64,000 bases of DNA, from NCBI GenBank assembly GCA_020632665.1, contig JACKFC010000014.1, forward strand, positions 62,001 to 126,000. Reading direction: 5' to 3'. Position 1 is the first letter of the stretch. Every line of letters begins with the position of its first letter. Shown here in pieces: positions 26,010 to 36,233 of this stretch. The notes below the pieces were generated by a model that saw only the letters and a program-made list of their open reading frames with translations, was not told the DNA's origin and ran no database searches. The stretch is from Deltaproteobacteria bacterium. Its GTDB lineage: Bacteria > Myxococcota_A > UBA9042. The translations under genes were made by a program, and so were the position numbers.

Positions 26010-29000
26010 ATGCGCCCGGACTACGTGCCGCTCTCGGTCAAATCGCACTTCAGCCTGCTCGAAGCCTCGAGCCCGCCGGACGAGTTGGTCGAGACGGCGC
26101 ACCACCTCGGGCTGCGCAAGCTGGTGCTCTGCGACCGTGACAGCGTCTCGGGGGCGGTGCGGGCTTGGGTGAAGGGGCGCGAGCTCGGCGTGGCGGTGGC
26201 GGTCGGCGCGGAGGTCACGGTCTGCCACCGCGGCTTGGACGCCGACGCCGTCGCGACCGACGGCCGGATCGCGTTGGCACGGCTCGGGGAGCCGGCGGGG
26301 AGCGGCTTGGTCTCCAGCATCCGGCTGCTGGCCGAGACGCGGGAGGGCTACGCCAACCTCTGCCGCTTGCTGACGCTGGGGCGGCGGCGCGCGCCGAAGG
26401 GACGCTGCCTGGTGCGCTGGGAGGAGGTGGCGGAGGCGGCCGGGGGGCTGCGCGCCGTCTGGGGCGGGCCCGGCTCGCTGCTGCGGGACGGCGCGGCGCC
26501 GCCGCAGGAAGAGGCGTCGCTGCTGCGTGAGGCCTTCGGCAGGCGGCTGGTGGCCATGCTGGACCGCCACCGCCGGGCCGAGGATCTCCGCGCCGAAGCG
26601 ACCCTGCGCGAGCGCGCCGCGGCCTTCGAGCTGCCGCTGGTCGCCGGCGGCGAGGTGCGCTATGCGACGCCGGCGCGGCGGCCGCTGTGCGACGTGCTGT
26701 TGGCGATCCGGCACCGCACCACCCTCGACGCCGCGGGCCGGCTGCTGTTGGCCAACGCCGAGCACGATCTGAAGTCGCCGACCGCGTTCGCCGCGCTCTA
26801 CCGCAGTGAGCCGGAGCTGGTGCGGCGCACGCTCGCCATCGGCGAGGCGCTGGAATTCGAGATGGGCGCGCTGCGCTATCGCTATCCGAGCGAGGAATTG
26901 CCGGACGGCAGGACCTCGATGCAGCATCTGCGCCACTTGACGTTCGAAGGCGCAAGGGCCCGCTACGACAGCTTCATTCCGGCCGATGTCTCGGCGCAGC
27001 TCGAGCGTGAGTTGGCGCTGATCGACGAGCTCGATTACCCCGGCTACTTCCTGACCATGTCGGAGATCGTGGGGGTCTGCCGCGAGCGCGGGATCCTGGC
27101 CCAGGGCCGCGGCTCGGCGGCGAATTCGGCGGTCTGCTATTGCCTCGGCATCACCGCGGTCGACCCGGTGCGGATGGGCCTGCTCTTCGAGCGCTTCCTC
27201 TCGCGCGAGCGGGCCGAGCCGCCCGATATCGACCTCGACGTGGCGCACGAGCGGCGCGAAGAGGTCATCGCTTGGGTCTACGAGCGCTACGGCCGCGACC
27301 ACGCCGCGATGGTCGCCAATATCATCCGCTACCGGGGCCGCTCGGCGGTGCGCGACGTCGGCAAGGCGCTGGGCCTGCCGGAGACCTCGCTCGATCGGCT
27401 GGCGCGGATGGTCGATCACTACGACGGCCCTGACGCCACCGCGCTGGAGCGGGCCGGGCTCGACCCGGAGGCGCCGCGGCATCGCTGGCTGATGCAGATC
27501 GGTCAGGAGATCCAGGACGTGCCGCGCCACCTCTCGATCCACCCGGGCGGCTTCTTGCTCGGCCACGAGCCGGTCTGGCGCCTGGTCCCGATCGAGAACG
27601 CCGCGATGCCGGGGCGCACCGTGATCCAATGGGACAAGGAGGACGTCGAGGCGCTCGGCTTGTTCAAGGTCGATCTGCTCGCCCTCGGCGCGCTCTCGCA
27701 GCTCGACCGGGGCTTCCGCATGTTGCGCAGCCACAAGGCCGTCGAGATCGACATGGCGCGCATCCCGGCCGACGACCCGCTGACCTACGCGATGATCCGC
27801 CGCGCCGACACGGTGGGCGTCTTTCAGATCGAGAGTCGGGCGCAGATGGCGATGCTGCCGCGCCTGCTGCCCAAGACCTGGTACGACCTGGTGATCGAGG
27901 TGAGCATCGTGCGCCCGGGCCCGATCACCGGCGGCATGGTCCACCCCTACCTGCGCCGCCGCGCCGGCGAGGAGCCCGTCACCTACCCACACCCCTGCCT
28001 GGAGCCCGTGCTCGAGCGGACGCTCGGGGTCCCGCTCTTTCAGGAGCAGGTGATGAAGCTGGCGGTGGTCGCGGCCGATTATACGCCGGGCGAGGCCGAC
28101 CAATTGCGCCGCGACATGGCGGCTTGGCGGCGCTCCGGCAGGATCGAGGCGCACCGCGAGCGGCTGGTCTCGCGGATGGTCGACAAGGGCATCGCGACGG
28201 AATTCGCCGAGCGGGTCTTCGAGCAGATCCGCGGCTTCGGCGAATACGGCTTCCCCGAGAGCCACGCTGCCAGCTTCGCCCTGATCAGCTACGCCGCGGC
28301 GTGGATGCGGGCGCACCACCTCGACATCTTCACCGCCGCGCTGCTCGACGCCTGGCCGATGGGCTTCTACGCGCCGGCGACCCTGGTCGACGACGCCAGC
28401 CGACGCGGCATCGTCTTTCGCCCGGTGGACGTCTGCCACAGCGAAGACGGCAGCCTGCTCGATCCCCTGGCGCCGGACGAAGTCGTGGCGCACCCCGGCT
28501 TCGATCCGCCCTCGTTCGCCATCCGCATGGGGCTGCGCTGGGTCAAGGGGCTGCGAGAGGCAGACAGGCGTCGCATCCTCGCCGCCCGCGCGCGCGCACC
28601 CTTTCACGGCATCGACGACCTGATGCGACGCGCCGGCTTGGGGGAAGACGCCCTGGTCGCTTTGGCCGAAGCCGGGGCGCTCGGCAGCTTGGAGTCCGAT
28701 CGACGGCGGGCGCTGTGGCGGGTACGCGGCCTGCTCCGCGATCGCCAATGCAGCCTGCCGCTCGACCTCGAGGAGCCGGAGGTGCCGACCTTCGCCGCGC
28801 TCGGTGCGCTCGATCGCATCGCCTGGGATTATCGCGCTGCCAGCCACAGCACCGCGGGGCATCCGCTGGCCCCGCTGCGGCCCCAGCTCCGCGCCGCCGG
28901 CTTGCCCACCGCCGAGGAGTTGGGGCGGCAGCGCGACGGACAGCGGGCCCGCTTCGTCGGCCTGGTGATCACCCGGCAGCGACCAGGGACCGCCAAGGGG

Positions 29001-29234
29001 ACGACCTTCCTCACGCTCGAAGACGAGACCGGCTTCGTCAACGTGGTGCTGTGGTCTTCGGTCTACGAGGAGCACCGGGTGTTGGCCCGCTCGGCGTCGC
29101 TGCTCGGCGTGAGCGGCAAGGTGCAGGCGCAACGCAGCGAAGGCGCCGAGGTCCGCGTCGTGCACTTGGTGGCCGATGGGCTCTTTGCGCCGAGCCTGCC
29201 GTCGCCGCCGCGGCCGAGTCGCGATTTTCACTGA
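26010..29234 (+). CDS. dnaE2: Error-prone DNA polymerase DnaE2
   Basis: 1074 residues, the usual length of DnaE2/ImuC. The N-terminal PHP domain begins YVPLSVKSHFSLLEASSPPD. The palm carries the catalytic PDIDLD (405-410). HhH and OB regions follow, with VGLVITRQRPGTAKGTTFLT and LEDETGFVNVVLW, the C-terminal ending that separates DnaE2 from replicative DnaE1. It performs translesion synthesis and SOS mutagenesis. Its usual partners imuA and imuB are not adjacent here. Upstream dyad at 25954-25965. Confidence 0.94.
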   Translation: MRPDYVPLSVKSHFSLLEASSPPDELVETAHHLGLRKLVLCDRDSVSGAVRAWVKGRELGVAVAVGAEVTVCHRGLDADAVATDGRIALARLGEPAGSGLVSSIRLLAETREGYANLCRLLTLGRRRAPKGRCLVRWEEVAEAAGGLRAVWGGPGSLLRDGAAPPQEEASLLREAFGRRLVAMLDRHRRAEDLRAEATLRERAAAFELPLVAGGEVRYATPARRPLCDVLLAIRHRTTLDAAGRLLLANAEHDLKSPTAFAALYRSEPELVRRTLAIGEALEFEMGALRYRYPSEELPDGRTSMQHLRHLTFEGARARYDSFIPADVSAQLERELALIDELDYPGYFLTMSEIVGVCRERGILAQGRGSAANSAVCYCLGITAVDPVRMGLLFERFLSRERAEPPDIDLDVAHERREEVIAWVYERYGRDHAAMVANIIRYRGRSAVRDVGKALGLPETSLDRLARMVDHYDGPDATALERAGLDPEAPRHRWLMQIGQEIQDVPRHLSIHPGGFLLGHEPVWRLVPIENAAMPGRTVIQWDKEDVEALGLFKVDLLALGALSQLDRGFRMLRSHKAVEIDMARIPADDPLTYAMIRRADTVGVFQIESRAQMAMLPRLLPKTWYDLVIEVSIVRPGPITGGMVHPYLRRRAGEEPVTYPHPCLEPVLERTLGVPLFQEQVMKLAVVAADYTPGEADQLRRDMAAWRRSGRIEAHRERLVSRMVDKGIATEFAERVFEQIRGFGEYGFPESHAASFALISYAAAWMRAHHLDIFTAALLDAWPMGFYAPATLVDDASRRGIVFRPVDVCHSEDGSLLDPLAPDEVVAHPGFDPPSFAIRMGLRWVKGLREADRRRILAARARAPFHGIDDLMRRAGLGEDALVALAEAGALGSLESDRRRALWRVRGLLRDRQCSLPLDLEEPEVPTFAALGALDRIAWDYRAASHSTAGHPLAPLRPQLRAAGLPTAEELGRQRDGQRARFVGLVITRQRPGTAKGTTFLTLEDETGFVNVVLWSSVYEEHRVLARSASLLGVSGKVQAQRSEGAEVRVVHLVADGLFAPSLPSPPRPSRDFH

Positions 29235-29319
29235 ACTGCGACTTTCTCTGGCCCGCGATTGGCAGCCACATATCGCCCGGCCCCTTGCGCGACCGAAGCC
29301 GCCGCGCTACGCCAAGGCC

Positions 29320-31377
29320 ATGCCTGCCAGCCGCCCATCCAAACCCGCCAAGACCAAACCGGCTGGACGCAGGCTCACCCTGCTGCTCGTCGTCTTGTTG
29401 TTGGTCGCGACCGGTCTGGTGCAGTGGATCCTGGCGGACGACGCGGTCGAGGCTCCGACGTCGATTCGACCGGCCGAGCTCGCCGAGCCACCCGTCGAAG
29501 AGGCGGACGTCGAGGCCGCCGCGGACCGGCAGCGTGGCCCGGTCCGTGGTGTGGTCCGCGGTCCCGATGGCAGATTGCTCGCCGGCGCGCGGGTCACTGT
29601 GCAGCAAGGCGGCGGTGCGCCGAGGCCCTGCCAGCCCGGGCAGACCGGCGTCGACGGCGCCTTCGATTGCGGCGACGTCGAATTTCCGGCCCGCGTCTCG
29701 GCTTCGACCGCGACCTTGCCGGCCCCTCCGGCGCGGCTCGCGGCGCGGGTGCTGGCGGCGAGCACCACGCTGCAGCTCACGCTGAGGCGAGCGGCCAGCG
29801 TGCAGGGCAGGGTTCTCGAAGGCTTCGCGCCGGTTCACGGCGCCGAGATCCGGATCCACGACCTCGCGCCGCTGCGCATCGACGGCCAGCCCGCGGCGGC
29901 GACCGTCATCACCGCCGCGGCGCACACCGACAAGGCCGGCGGCTTCGCGGTGCAGGGCATTTGGCCGGGCGAGCTGCGCGTCGAGGCGCGGCTGCCGGAG
30001 CGGACGCCGGCGATCACGCCCGCGCTGCGCCTACACGACGGCGAAGCGCGCGCCGGCCTCGAGCTCCGGATCGGGCCCGGCGGCGTGCTCGGTGGGACCG
30101 TGCGCAGCCGCGGCGGCGCGCCATTGCCCGGCGCTCGGGTGGCGATCGTCGGGGTCGTCGGCGGCCCGGAAGGTCGCGCTGGCGCCGATGGCTCGTTCCG
30201 CGTCGAGCGCGTACCGGCCGGGACGTGGCGCTTCCGCGCCGAAGCGGACGGCCACGAGGCGGAAGAGGTCGAGGTGGCGATGCGCGACCACGCCGCGCCG
30301 AGCCAGCTCTTCGCGCTGCGACCGCTGCGCGGGCTCGGTGGCCGCGTCGTCGATGCCGCGGGGCAGGCGGTGCCCGGCGCGACCGTGTGGATCGACGTCG
30401 ACGCCCGCCGCCGCACCCTGCAGGCCGGCCCCGACGGGAGCTTCCGCCTGCAGGACCTCCCCGCCGGCACCGGCGCACGCGCGCTCGCGGGCCACCCGCA
30501 GCACGCCGACAGCGCCGAGGTCGAGCTCCTCCCGGGGACCGAGCCCATCCTGCGCTTGGGTGAGCCGGCGTGGCTGCAGGGCCGCGTCATCGGGGCGGAC
30601 GGGCAGGCCGTCGCCGGAGCCGCCGTCTGGGTCGCCGAGAATCGGCCCAACGGTCCCGCCCTCGCCAGCCAGAGCCAGATGCGCACGCCGACCGACGCCG
30701 CCGGCCGCTTTCGCCTCGGACCGCTGCGCCCCGGCACCTTCGATCTGCGCGGCCAGAAGCAGGGCGCACCACCCGGCGTGCTCCGCGGCGTCGAGGCCGC
30801 GGCAGGAGCGCGTCGCTCGGATCTGGAGATTCGCCTCGACGGCGGGGCCCGCCTGGTCGGGCGGGTGCTCGGGCCGGACGGCGTCGCCGTTGAGGGCGCC
30901 CGGCTCGACCTGCGCTGCGGCGAGGACGCCCCCCGGCTCGCCGAGCTCGGTCCGGACGGCGCCTTCGCGTTCGACGCCCTGCCGCCGGGGACGTGCACGC
31001 TCCACGTTCGTGCGCCGGAGCTGCTGGTCGAGGTCGCCCACGCGACCATCGCCGACCATGGCGAGCAACAACTCGACGTCCACCTGCGCACGTTGGGCCA
31101 AGCGCGGACCGTCGCGTTGGGCGGGCGCGGCGCCACCCTGGCCGAAGACGACGCCGGGATGGTGGTGCGCGAGGTCCGCCCCGGTTCAGCGGCCGCGCGC
31201 GCCGGCCTCGAGCAGGGCGACCGCGTCGTTGGCGTCGACTTTCGTCGCCTGGGCGAGCACGATTTCGCCGGCGTGACGGCGGGCGTCGACCAACCCAGCG
31301 GCACGTTGACGCTCGAAGTCGAACGCGACGGAGGCGTCGTCACCGTCTACGTCGACGCAGCCCAGGAGAGCCCATGA
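29320..31377 (+). CDS. Membrane-anchored carboxypeptidase-regulatory/PDZ protein
   Basis: 685 residues from the ATG at 29320. A basic N terminus and one transmembrane helix (about 19-38) anchor it. The outer part is a chain of about six carboxypeptidase-regulatory-like beta-sandwich repeats, recognisable by G-x-V-x-D/G-x-x-G-x-P/A-V-x-G-A patterns such as GRVVDAAGQAVPGATVW and GRVIGADGQAVAGAAVW. A PDZ domain closes the protein (MVVREVRPGSAAARAGLEQG, about 605-680). An envelope scaffold or adhesion role is inferred. Its stop overlaps the next start (ATGA), so it heads a four-gene operon. Confidence 0.82.
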   Translation: MPASRPSKPAKTKPAGRRLTLLLVVLLLVATGLVQWILADDAVEAPTSIRPAELAEPPVEEADVEAAADRQRGPVRGVVRGPDGRLLAGARVTVQQGGGAPRPCQPGQTGVDGAFDCGDVEFPARVSASTATLPAPPARLAARVLAASTTLQLTLRRAASVQGRVLEGFAPVHGAEIRIHDLAPLRIDGQPAAATVITAAAHTDKAGGFAVQGIWPGELRVEARLPERTPAITPALRLHDGEARAGLELRIGPGGVLGGTVRSRGGAPLPGARVAIVGVVGGPEGRAGADGSFRVERVPAGTWRFRAEADGHEAEEVEVAMRDHAAPSQLFALRPLRGLGGRVVDAAGQAVPGATVWIDVDARRRTLQAGPDGSFRLQDLPAGTGARALAGHPQHADSAEVELLPGTEPILRLGEPAWLQGRVIGADGQAVAGAAVWVAENRPNGPALASQSQMRTPTDAAGRFRLGPLRPGTFDLRGQKQGAPPGVLRGVEAAAGARRSDLEIRLDGGARLVGRVLGPDGVAVEGARLDLRCGEDAPRLAELGPDGAFAFDALPPGTCTLHVRAPELLVEVAHATIADHGEQQLDVHLRTLGQARTVALGGRGATLAEDDAGMVVREVRPGSAAARAGLEQGDRVVGVDFRRLGEHDFAGVTAGVDQPSGTLTLEVERDGGVVTVYVDAAQESP

Positions 31378-32876
31378 TCTCGCGAAGCCTCGCGATCACG
31401 CTGACCTGCTTGCTCACGTTCGCCTGCGCCGAGTCGAATCCGCCGCGATCCGACGCCGGAGCTGGAGCCGACGGCATGGCGACCTCTGATGCAGGCGGCA
31501 GTGGCGCAGGCGGCGGTGGTGCAGCAGGTGACGCGGCCGGGCAGGGCGAGCTCGCCGATCCCGACGGACCGCGCTTCTGGCTCCGCAGCTTCGGCGGCGC
31601 TTGGCGGGACGAGCTCCGCGACGTCTCGGTCAATCCGAGCGGCGACGCCTGGCTGCTTGGGACGACCGAATCGGCGGGCGCCGGCAGTTGGGACGCTTGG
31701 CTGCTGCGCGTCGACGCATGCGGCCAGCCGGTGGCGGGTTGGACCCTCGGTGGCGCGGGCAAGGACGCCGGCGTCGCGCTGGGGCGGCTGAGCAGTGGCG
31801 ATTTGGTCGTCGTCGGTGATACGGAGAGCTTCGAGTCGGCGCTGGAAGTCTTCGTCACCCGGATCACGCCCACCGGACAGCTCGCCTGGAGCGCAGCGGT
31901 CGGCGGGCCGGGCTGGGACGCCGCGGTCGACGTCACTGTCACGTCCGACGACGGCGTCGTGGTCCTCGGCGAGACCTACAATTTCGGGCCCGGCGCGCCG
32001 AAGACCCACAACCTGCTGGTCTTCTCGCTGGATTCCGGCGGAAAGCTGCGCTGGGAGCAGACCCTGGGCGGCGGTGTCGACGGCGACGCCGGCTTCGGCT
32101 TGTTGCGCGAGCAAGACGACGGGGTCGTGATCGTCGGCGCCACAGAGAGCTACGGCAACGGGCGCGACGACGTTTGGCTGCTTCGCCTCGATCCGACGGG
32201 CAAACTGCTCTGGGCTCGCACCTACGGCGGCGAGGAAGACGACGAAGGTCGCGCCATCGCTCCCGACGGATCCGGCGGCTATTGGCTCAGCGGCTTCTCT
32301 CGCGGCTGGGACGCGATCAAGTCCGACGCCTTCTTGCTCCACGTCGACGGCAATGGAGATCCGCTGCGGCTCACCCGCTACGGCGACGCCGGCAAGGAAC
32401 GCGGCTACGCGCTGCTGCCAGACGCGGGTGGCCTGACGATGCTCGGCGTCACCGACTCGATCGACGGCTACGACGACGGCTACGCCTTGCGCCTGGACGC
32501 GGATGGCGAGGTCGTCTGGATGAAGCGCATCGGCAGCGACAAATACGACGACGTGCGCGCCGCCACCGCCATTCCCGCCAAGCCGGGCGACATGCTGTGG
32601 GTCGGCGCGACCGAATCCTACGGCAACGGCGGTCGCGAGGCTTGGTACGGCCGCATCCGCGCCGACGGTGAGGGCGGCTGCAAGGTCCGGCCGGTCGAGA
32701 CGCCTTGGGAGCGCCGCAGCGTGAAGCTGCCCGTCGCCGGCAAGACGTTGCCCGAGGTCGCCCACGGCGCGGTTCGGCGCAGCGTCGCGCTGAAGGTGTC
32801 GCCGATGCCCGCGGCCCCGACCTTGGACGGCGATCTGCGCTGCGTCTCTCCGGCTTGCCCGAAGGATCTCGATTGA
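31374..32876 (+). CDS. Propeller-like repeat lipoprotein
   Basis: 500 residues. Signal peptide with a lipobox-like TFAC (Cys18), then an Ala/Gly/Asp-rich linker to about residue 65. The rest consists of about six or seven repeats of roughly 50 residues of the type GATESYGNGRDDVWLLRLD and then G-x-x-x-W-x-x-x-x-G-G. Each has a variable G-x-T-x-S/D turn, which fits beta-propeller blades. A cell-surface binding role is inferred. The C-terminal 40 residues contain two Cys that may pair. Translationally coupled to the PDZ protein before it and the channel after it. Confidence 0.75.
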   Translation: MISRSLAITLTCLLTFACAESNPPRSDAGAGADGMATSDAGGSGAGGGGAAGDAAGQGELADPDGPRFWLRSFGGAWRDELRDVSVNPSGDAWLLGTTESAGAGSWDAWLLRVDACGQPVAGWTLGGAGKDAGVALGRLSSGDLVVVGDTESFESALEVFVTRITPTGQLAWSAAVGGPGWDAAVDVTVTSDDGVVVLGETYNFGPGAPKTHNLLVFSLDSGGKLRWEQTLGGGVDGDAGFGLLREQDDGVVIVGATESYGNGRDDVWLLRLDPTGKLLWARTYGGEEDDEGRAIAPDGSGGYWLSGFSRGWDAIKSDAFLLHVDGNGDPLRLTRYGDAGKERGYALLPDAGGLTMLGVTDSIDGYDDGYALRLDADGEVVWMKRIGSDKYDDVRAATAIPAKPGDMLWVGATESYGNGGREAWYGRIRADGEGGCKVRPVETPWERRSVKLPVAGKTLPEVAHGAVRRSVALKVSPMPAAPTLDGDLRCVSPACPKDLD

Positions 32877-33829
32877 TGCCGAGCTTGCCCTCGTTCCCCG
32901 GCGACGCCCTCGGCGCGGTGGACTGGACGGCCGCGTTCGGCGCGGGGCCCGGCCCGCTGAGTCGGCTGCTCGCCTCGCTCGTCGTGGCGTTGGCCGCCTT
33001 GTTGCTGCGGCGCGTGGTGATGCGCGCGCTGGATCGGTCGGTGGAGGAGGTGTCCCGCCGCTACCAGGTCGGCAAGGTCGCCAGCTACGGCATCGGCGTG
33101 GTCGCCGGTGTGCTCCTGCTGCAGATCTGGCTCAGCGACAGCAAGGGCATCGGCACCTGGCTCGGCATCGCATCGGCCGGCCTCGCCATCGCGCTGCGGG
33201 ACCCGATCGTCAACTTGGCTGGCTGGATCTTCATCCTGGTCCGCCAGCCCTTCGCGGTCGGGGACCGGATCCAGATCGGCGAGATCGCCGGCGACGTCGT
33301 CGATATCGGGCCGTTGACCTTCAGCTTGCTCGAGATCGGCAATTGGGTCCGCGACGACCAGAGCACCGGTCGGATCATCCACCTACCGAACGGGCGCGTC
33401 TTCCACGACCCGGTCGCCAGCTATACCCAGGGCTTCGAGTACATCTGGAACGAGCTGAACGTGGTCGTGACGTTCGAGTCCGATTGGCGCCGCGCCAAGG
33501 CTGTGCTGCAGGATATCGCGGAGCGCAACGCCGCCGAGGTGGCAGACGAAGCTCGGCAACAAATTCGGAAGAGTGCGCATCAATATATGATCCACTACAA
33601 GCACCTGACGCCGATCACCTGGGTCGCCGTCGTCGACGTCGGTGTGGCGATCAGCGTGCGCTACCTCTGCCGCGCCCGGGCCCGCCGCAGCAGCGCGCAC
33701 GCGTTGTGGGCGGAGATCCTCCTGGCCTTCGACGCCGAGCCGGCGATCGACTTCGCCTATCCGACCACGCGCATGTTCCGCAACCACCTCGAGGGCAAGC
33801 CGGAGCTTCGCCCGTCGGAGCAAGCGTGA
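32876..33829 (+). CDS. MscS-type mechanosensitive channel
   Basis: 317 residues. Hydrophobic helices lie near 30-45, 65-85 and 90-120. The third carries the Gly/Ala-packed pore pattern WLGIASAGLAIALRDPIVNL, followed by the family motif GWIFILVRQPFAVGDRIQIG at the start of the beta domain. Such channels open under membrane tension and release solutes on osmotic downshift. The ATG overlaps the preceding stop (TGATG), and its stop overlaps the next GTG start. The long loop around WNELNVVVTFESDWRRAK belongs to the C-terminal alpha/beta vestibule. Confidence 0.9.
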   Translation: MPSLPSFPGDALGAVDWTAAFGAGPGPLSRLLASLVVALAALLLRRVVMRALDRSVEEVSRRYQVGKVASYGIGVVAGVLLLQIWLSDSKGIGTWLGIASAGLAIALRDPIVNLAGWIFILVRQPFAVGDRIQIGEIAGDVVDIGPLTFSLLEIGNWVRDDQSTGRIIHLPNGRVFHDPVASYTQGFEYIWNELNVVVTFESDWRRAKAVLQDIAERNAAEVADEARQQIRKSAHQYMIHYKHLTPITWVAVVDVGVAISVRYLCRARARRSSAHALWAEILLAFDAEPAIDFAYPTTRMFRNHLEGKPELRPSEQA

Positions 33830-34951
33830 GCGGGTATCGTCACGACGACGGCGGCCCCGTCGACCTGCTCTGCGTCTGCGCGCCGGGGCTGGAGCGTCTG
33901 CTGCAGGCGGAGTTGAAGGCGCTCGGTGCGGGGCCCACGACTCCTGGCCGTGGCACCGTGCAGCTCACGACGACGCCGGCCGTCGCGCTGCAGATCGCGC
34001 GTTGGTCGCGGATCGCCGAAGCGGTCCGGCTGCAGATCGCGACCTTCCCGGCGCGAGACGTCCGCGCCCTGGACCGGGGCCTGGCTGCGGCTCCGCTCGA
34101 CGCCTGGCTGCCGGCGCGAGGCGCGGTGCGGGTCGACGTCGCTTGCGCCCGCTCGCGGCTCTACCACAGCGGCTTGGTCACCGAACGCTTGGCCGAGGCG
34201 GTGCGGGCCTGCGGCCGGACGCCCGAGATCAGCGGTGCAGCGCGCGAAGCCGTGGCCATGCTCCACCTGCGCCTCTTCCGCGACGAAGCCGTGCTGCGGG
34301 TCGAGTTGGCGGCCGCCCGGGCGCATCGTCGCGGCTGGCGGGAGCACGTCGGCGTGGCTTCGCTGCGTGAGACCGTCGCCGCGGCGATCCTCCGCGCCAG
34401 CGGCTGGCAGCCACGCGAGGGCGGCGCGTTGCTCGACCCGTGTTGCGGCGCGGGGACCATCCTGCTCGAAGCCCGCGCCATCGACGCCGGGATTCCGCCG
34501 CGGGATCCGCGCGCGCTCGCCGTCGCCCAGTGCGATGCCGGCCGTCGCTGGGGGGCCGGGCAGGCCGAAGCCGCCGCCATCGGTGCCAGCCGAGGCGCCT
34601 ACCTCGGCAGCGACCGCGATCCCGACGCCGTCGCGGCGGCACGGCACAACGACGCCAGCCAACGCGGCCGGCTCTCGCTGCCGCCGCTCGCGCTCGCGGT
34701 CCGTGACCTCGCCGACGCCATCGCCGATGCCCCAGCGGGCGCGGACCTGGTCTGCAACCTGCCGTGGGGCAAGCGAACCGACGATGACGCCTACGCCACG
34801 CTACGCCGCGTCGCCGGCGCGCTCCGGGGACGCCGAGATCTCGGTCTGGTCACGGTCCTCGACGGCTCGGGCAGGGCGCACGAAGCGGGGCTCCGCGGCC
34901 GCCCGCTGCTCCGCTACGAGCAGGGCGGCGCCAAGGTCACGCTGCTGGAGC

Positions 34952-34971
<20 letters not shown>
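33826..34971 (+). CDS. THUMP-type RNA methyltransferase (RlmL-like)
   Basis: 381 residues. A THUMP-like N-terminal RNA-binding half (about 10-165) precedes a class I SAM-dependent methyltransferase. SAM motif I is LLDPCCGAGT (about 202-211), and the catalytic motif is NLPWG (311-315), an N-P-P-Y variant typical of guanine-N2 methyltransferases such as RlmL/Trm14. The exact RNA target is not determined. GTG start overlapping the mscS-like stop. Its 3' end overlaps the convergent Cys-rich lipoprotein by 20 bases. Confidence 0.87.
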
Positions 34972-36121
<1,150 letters not shown>

Positions 36122-36233
36122 CATCGCCTCCCTCATTTGGCCACCGCATGCCGTGGTGACCGCGCTTTCCGCGGTTCTACCCGACCGTGCAAGCGCCCGC
36201 AACGCGATGCGCTGTGCCCGGGAGGTGGCCTGA

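Noticed and set aside
25896..29231. Open frame of about 1100 codons antisense to dnaE2
   Set aside because: Shadow of the DnaE2 gene; no conserved motif and no sensible start signal, while dnaE2 has a full set of polymerase motifs.
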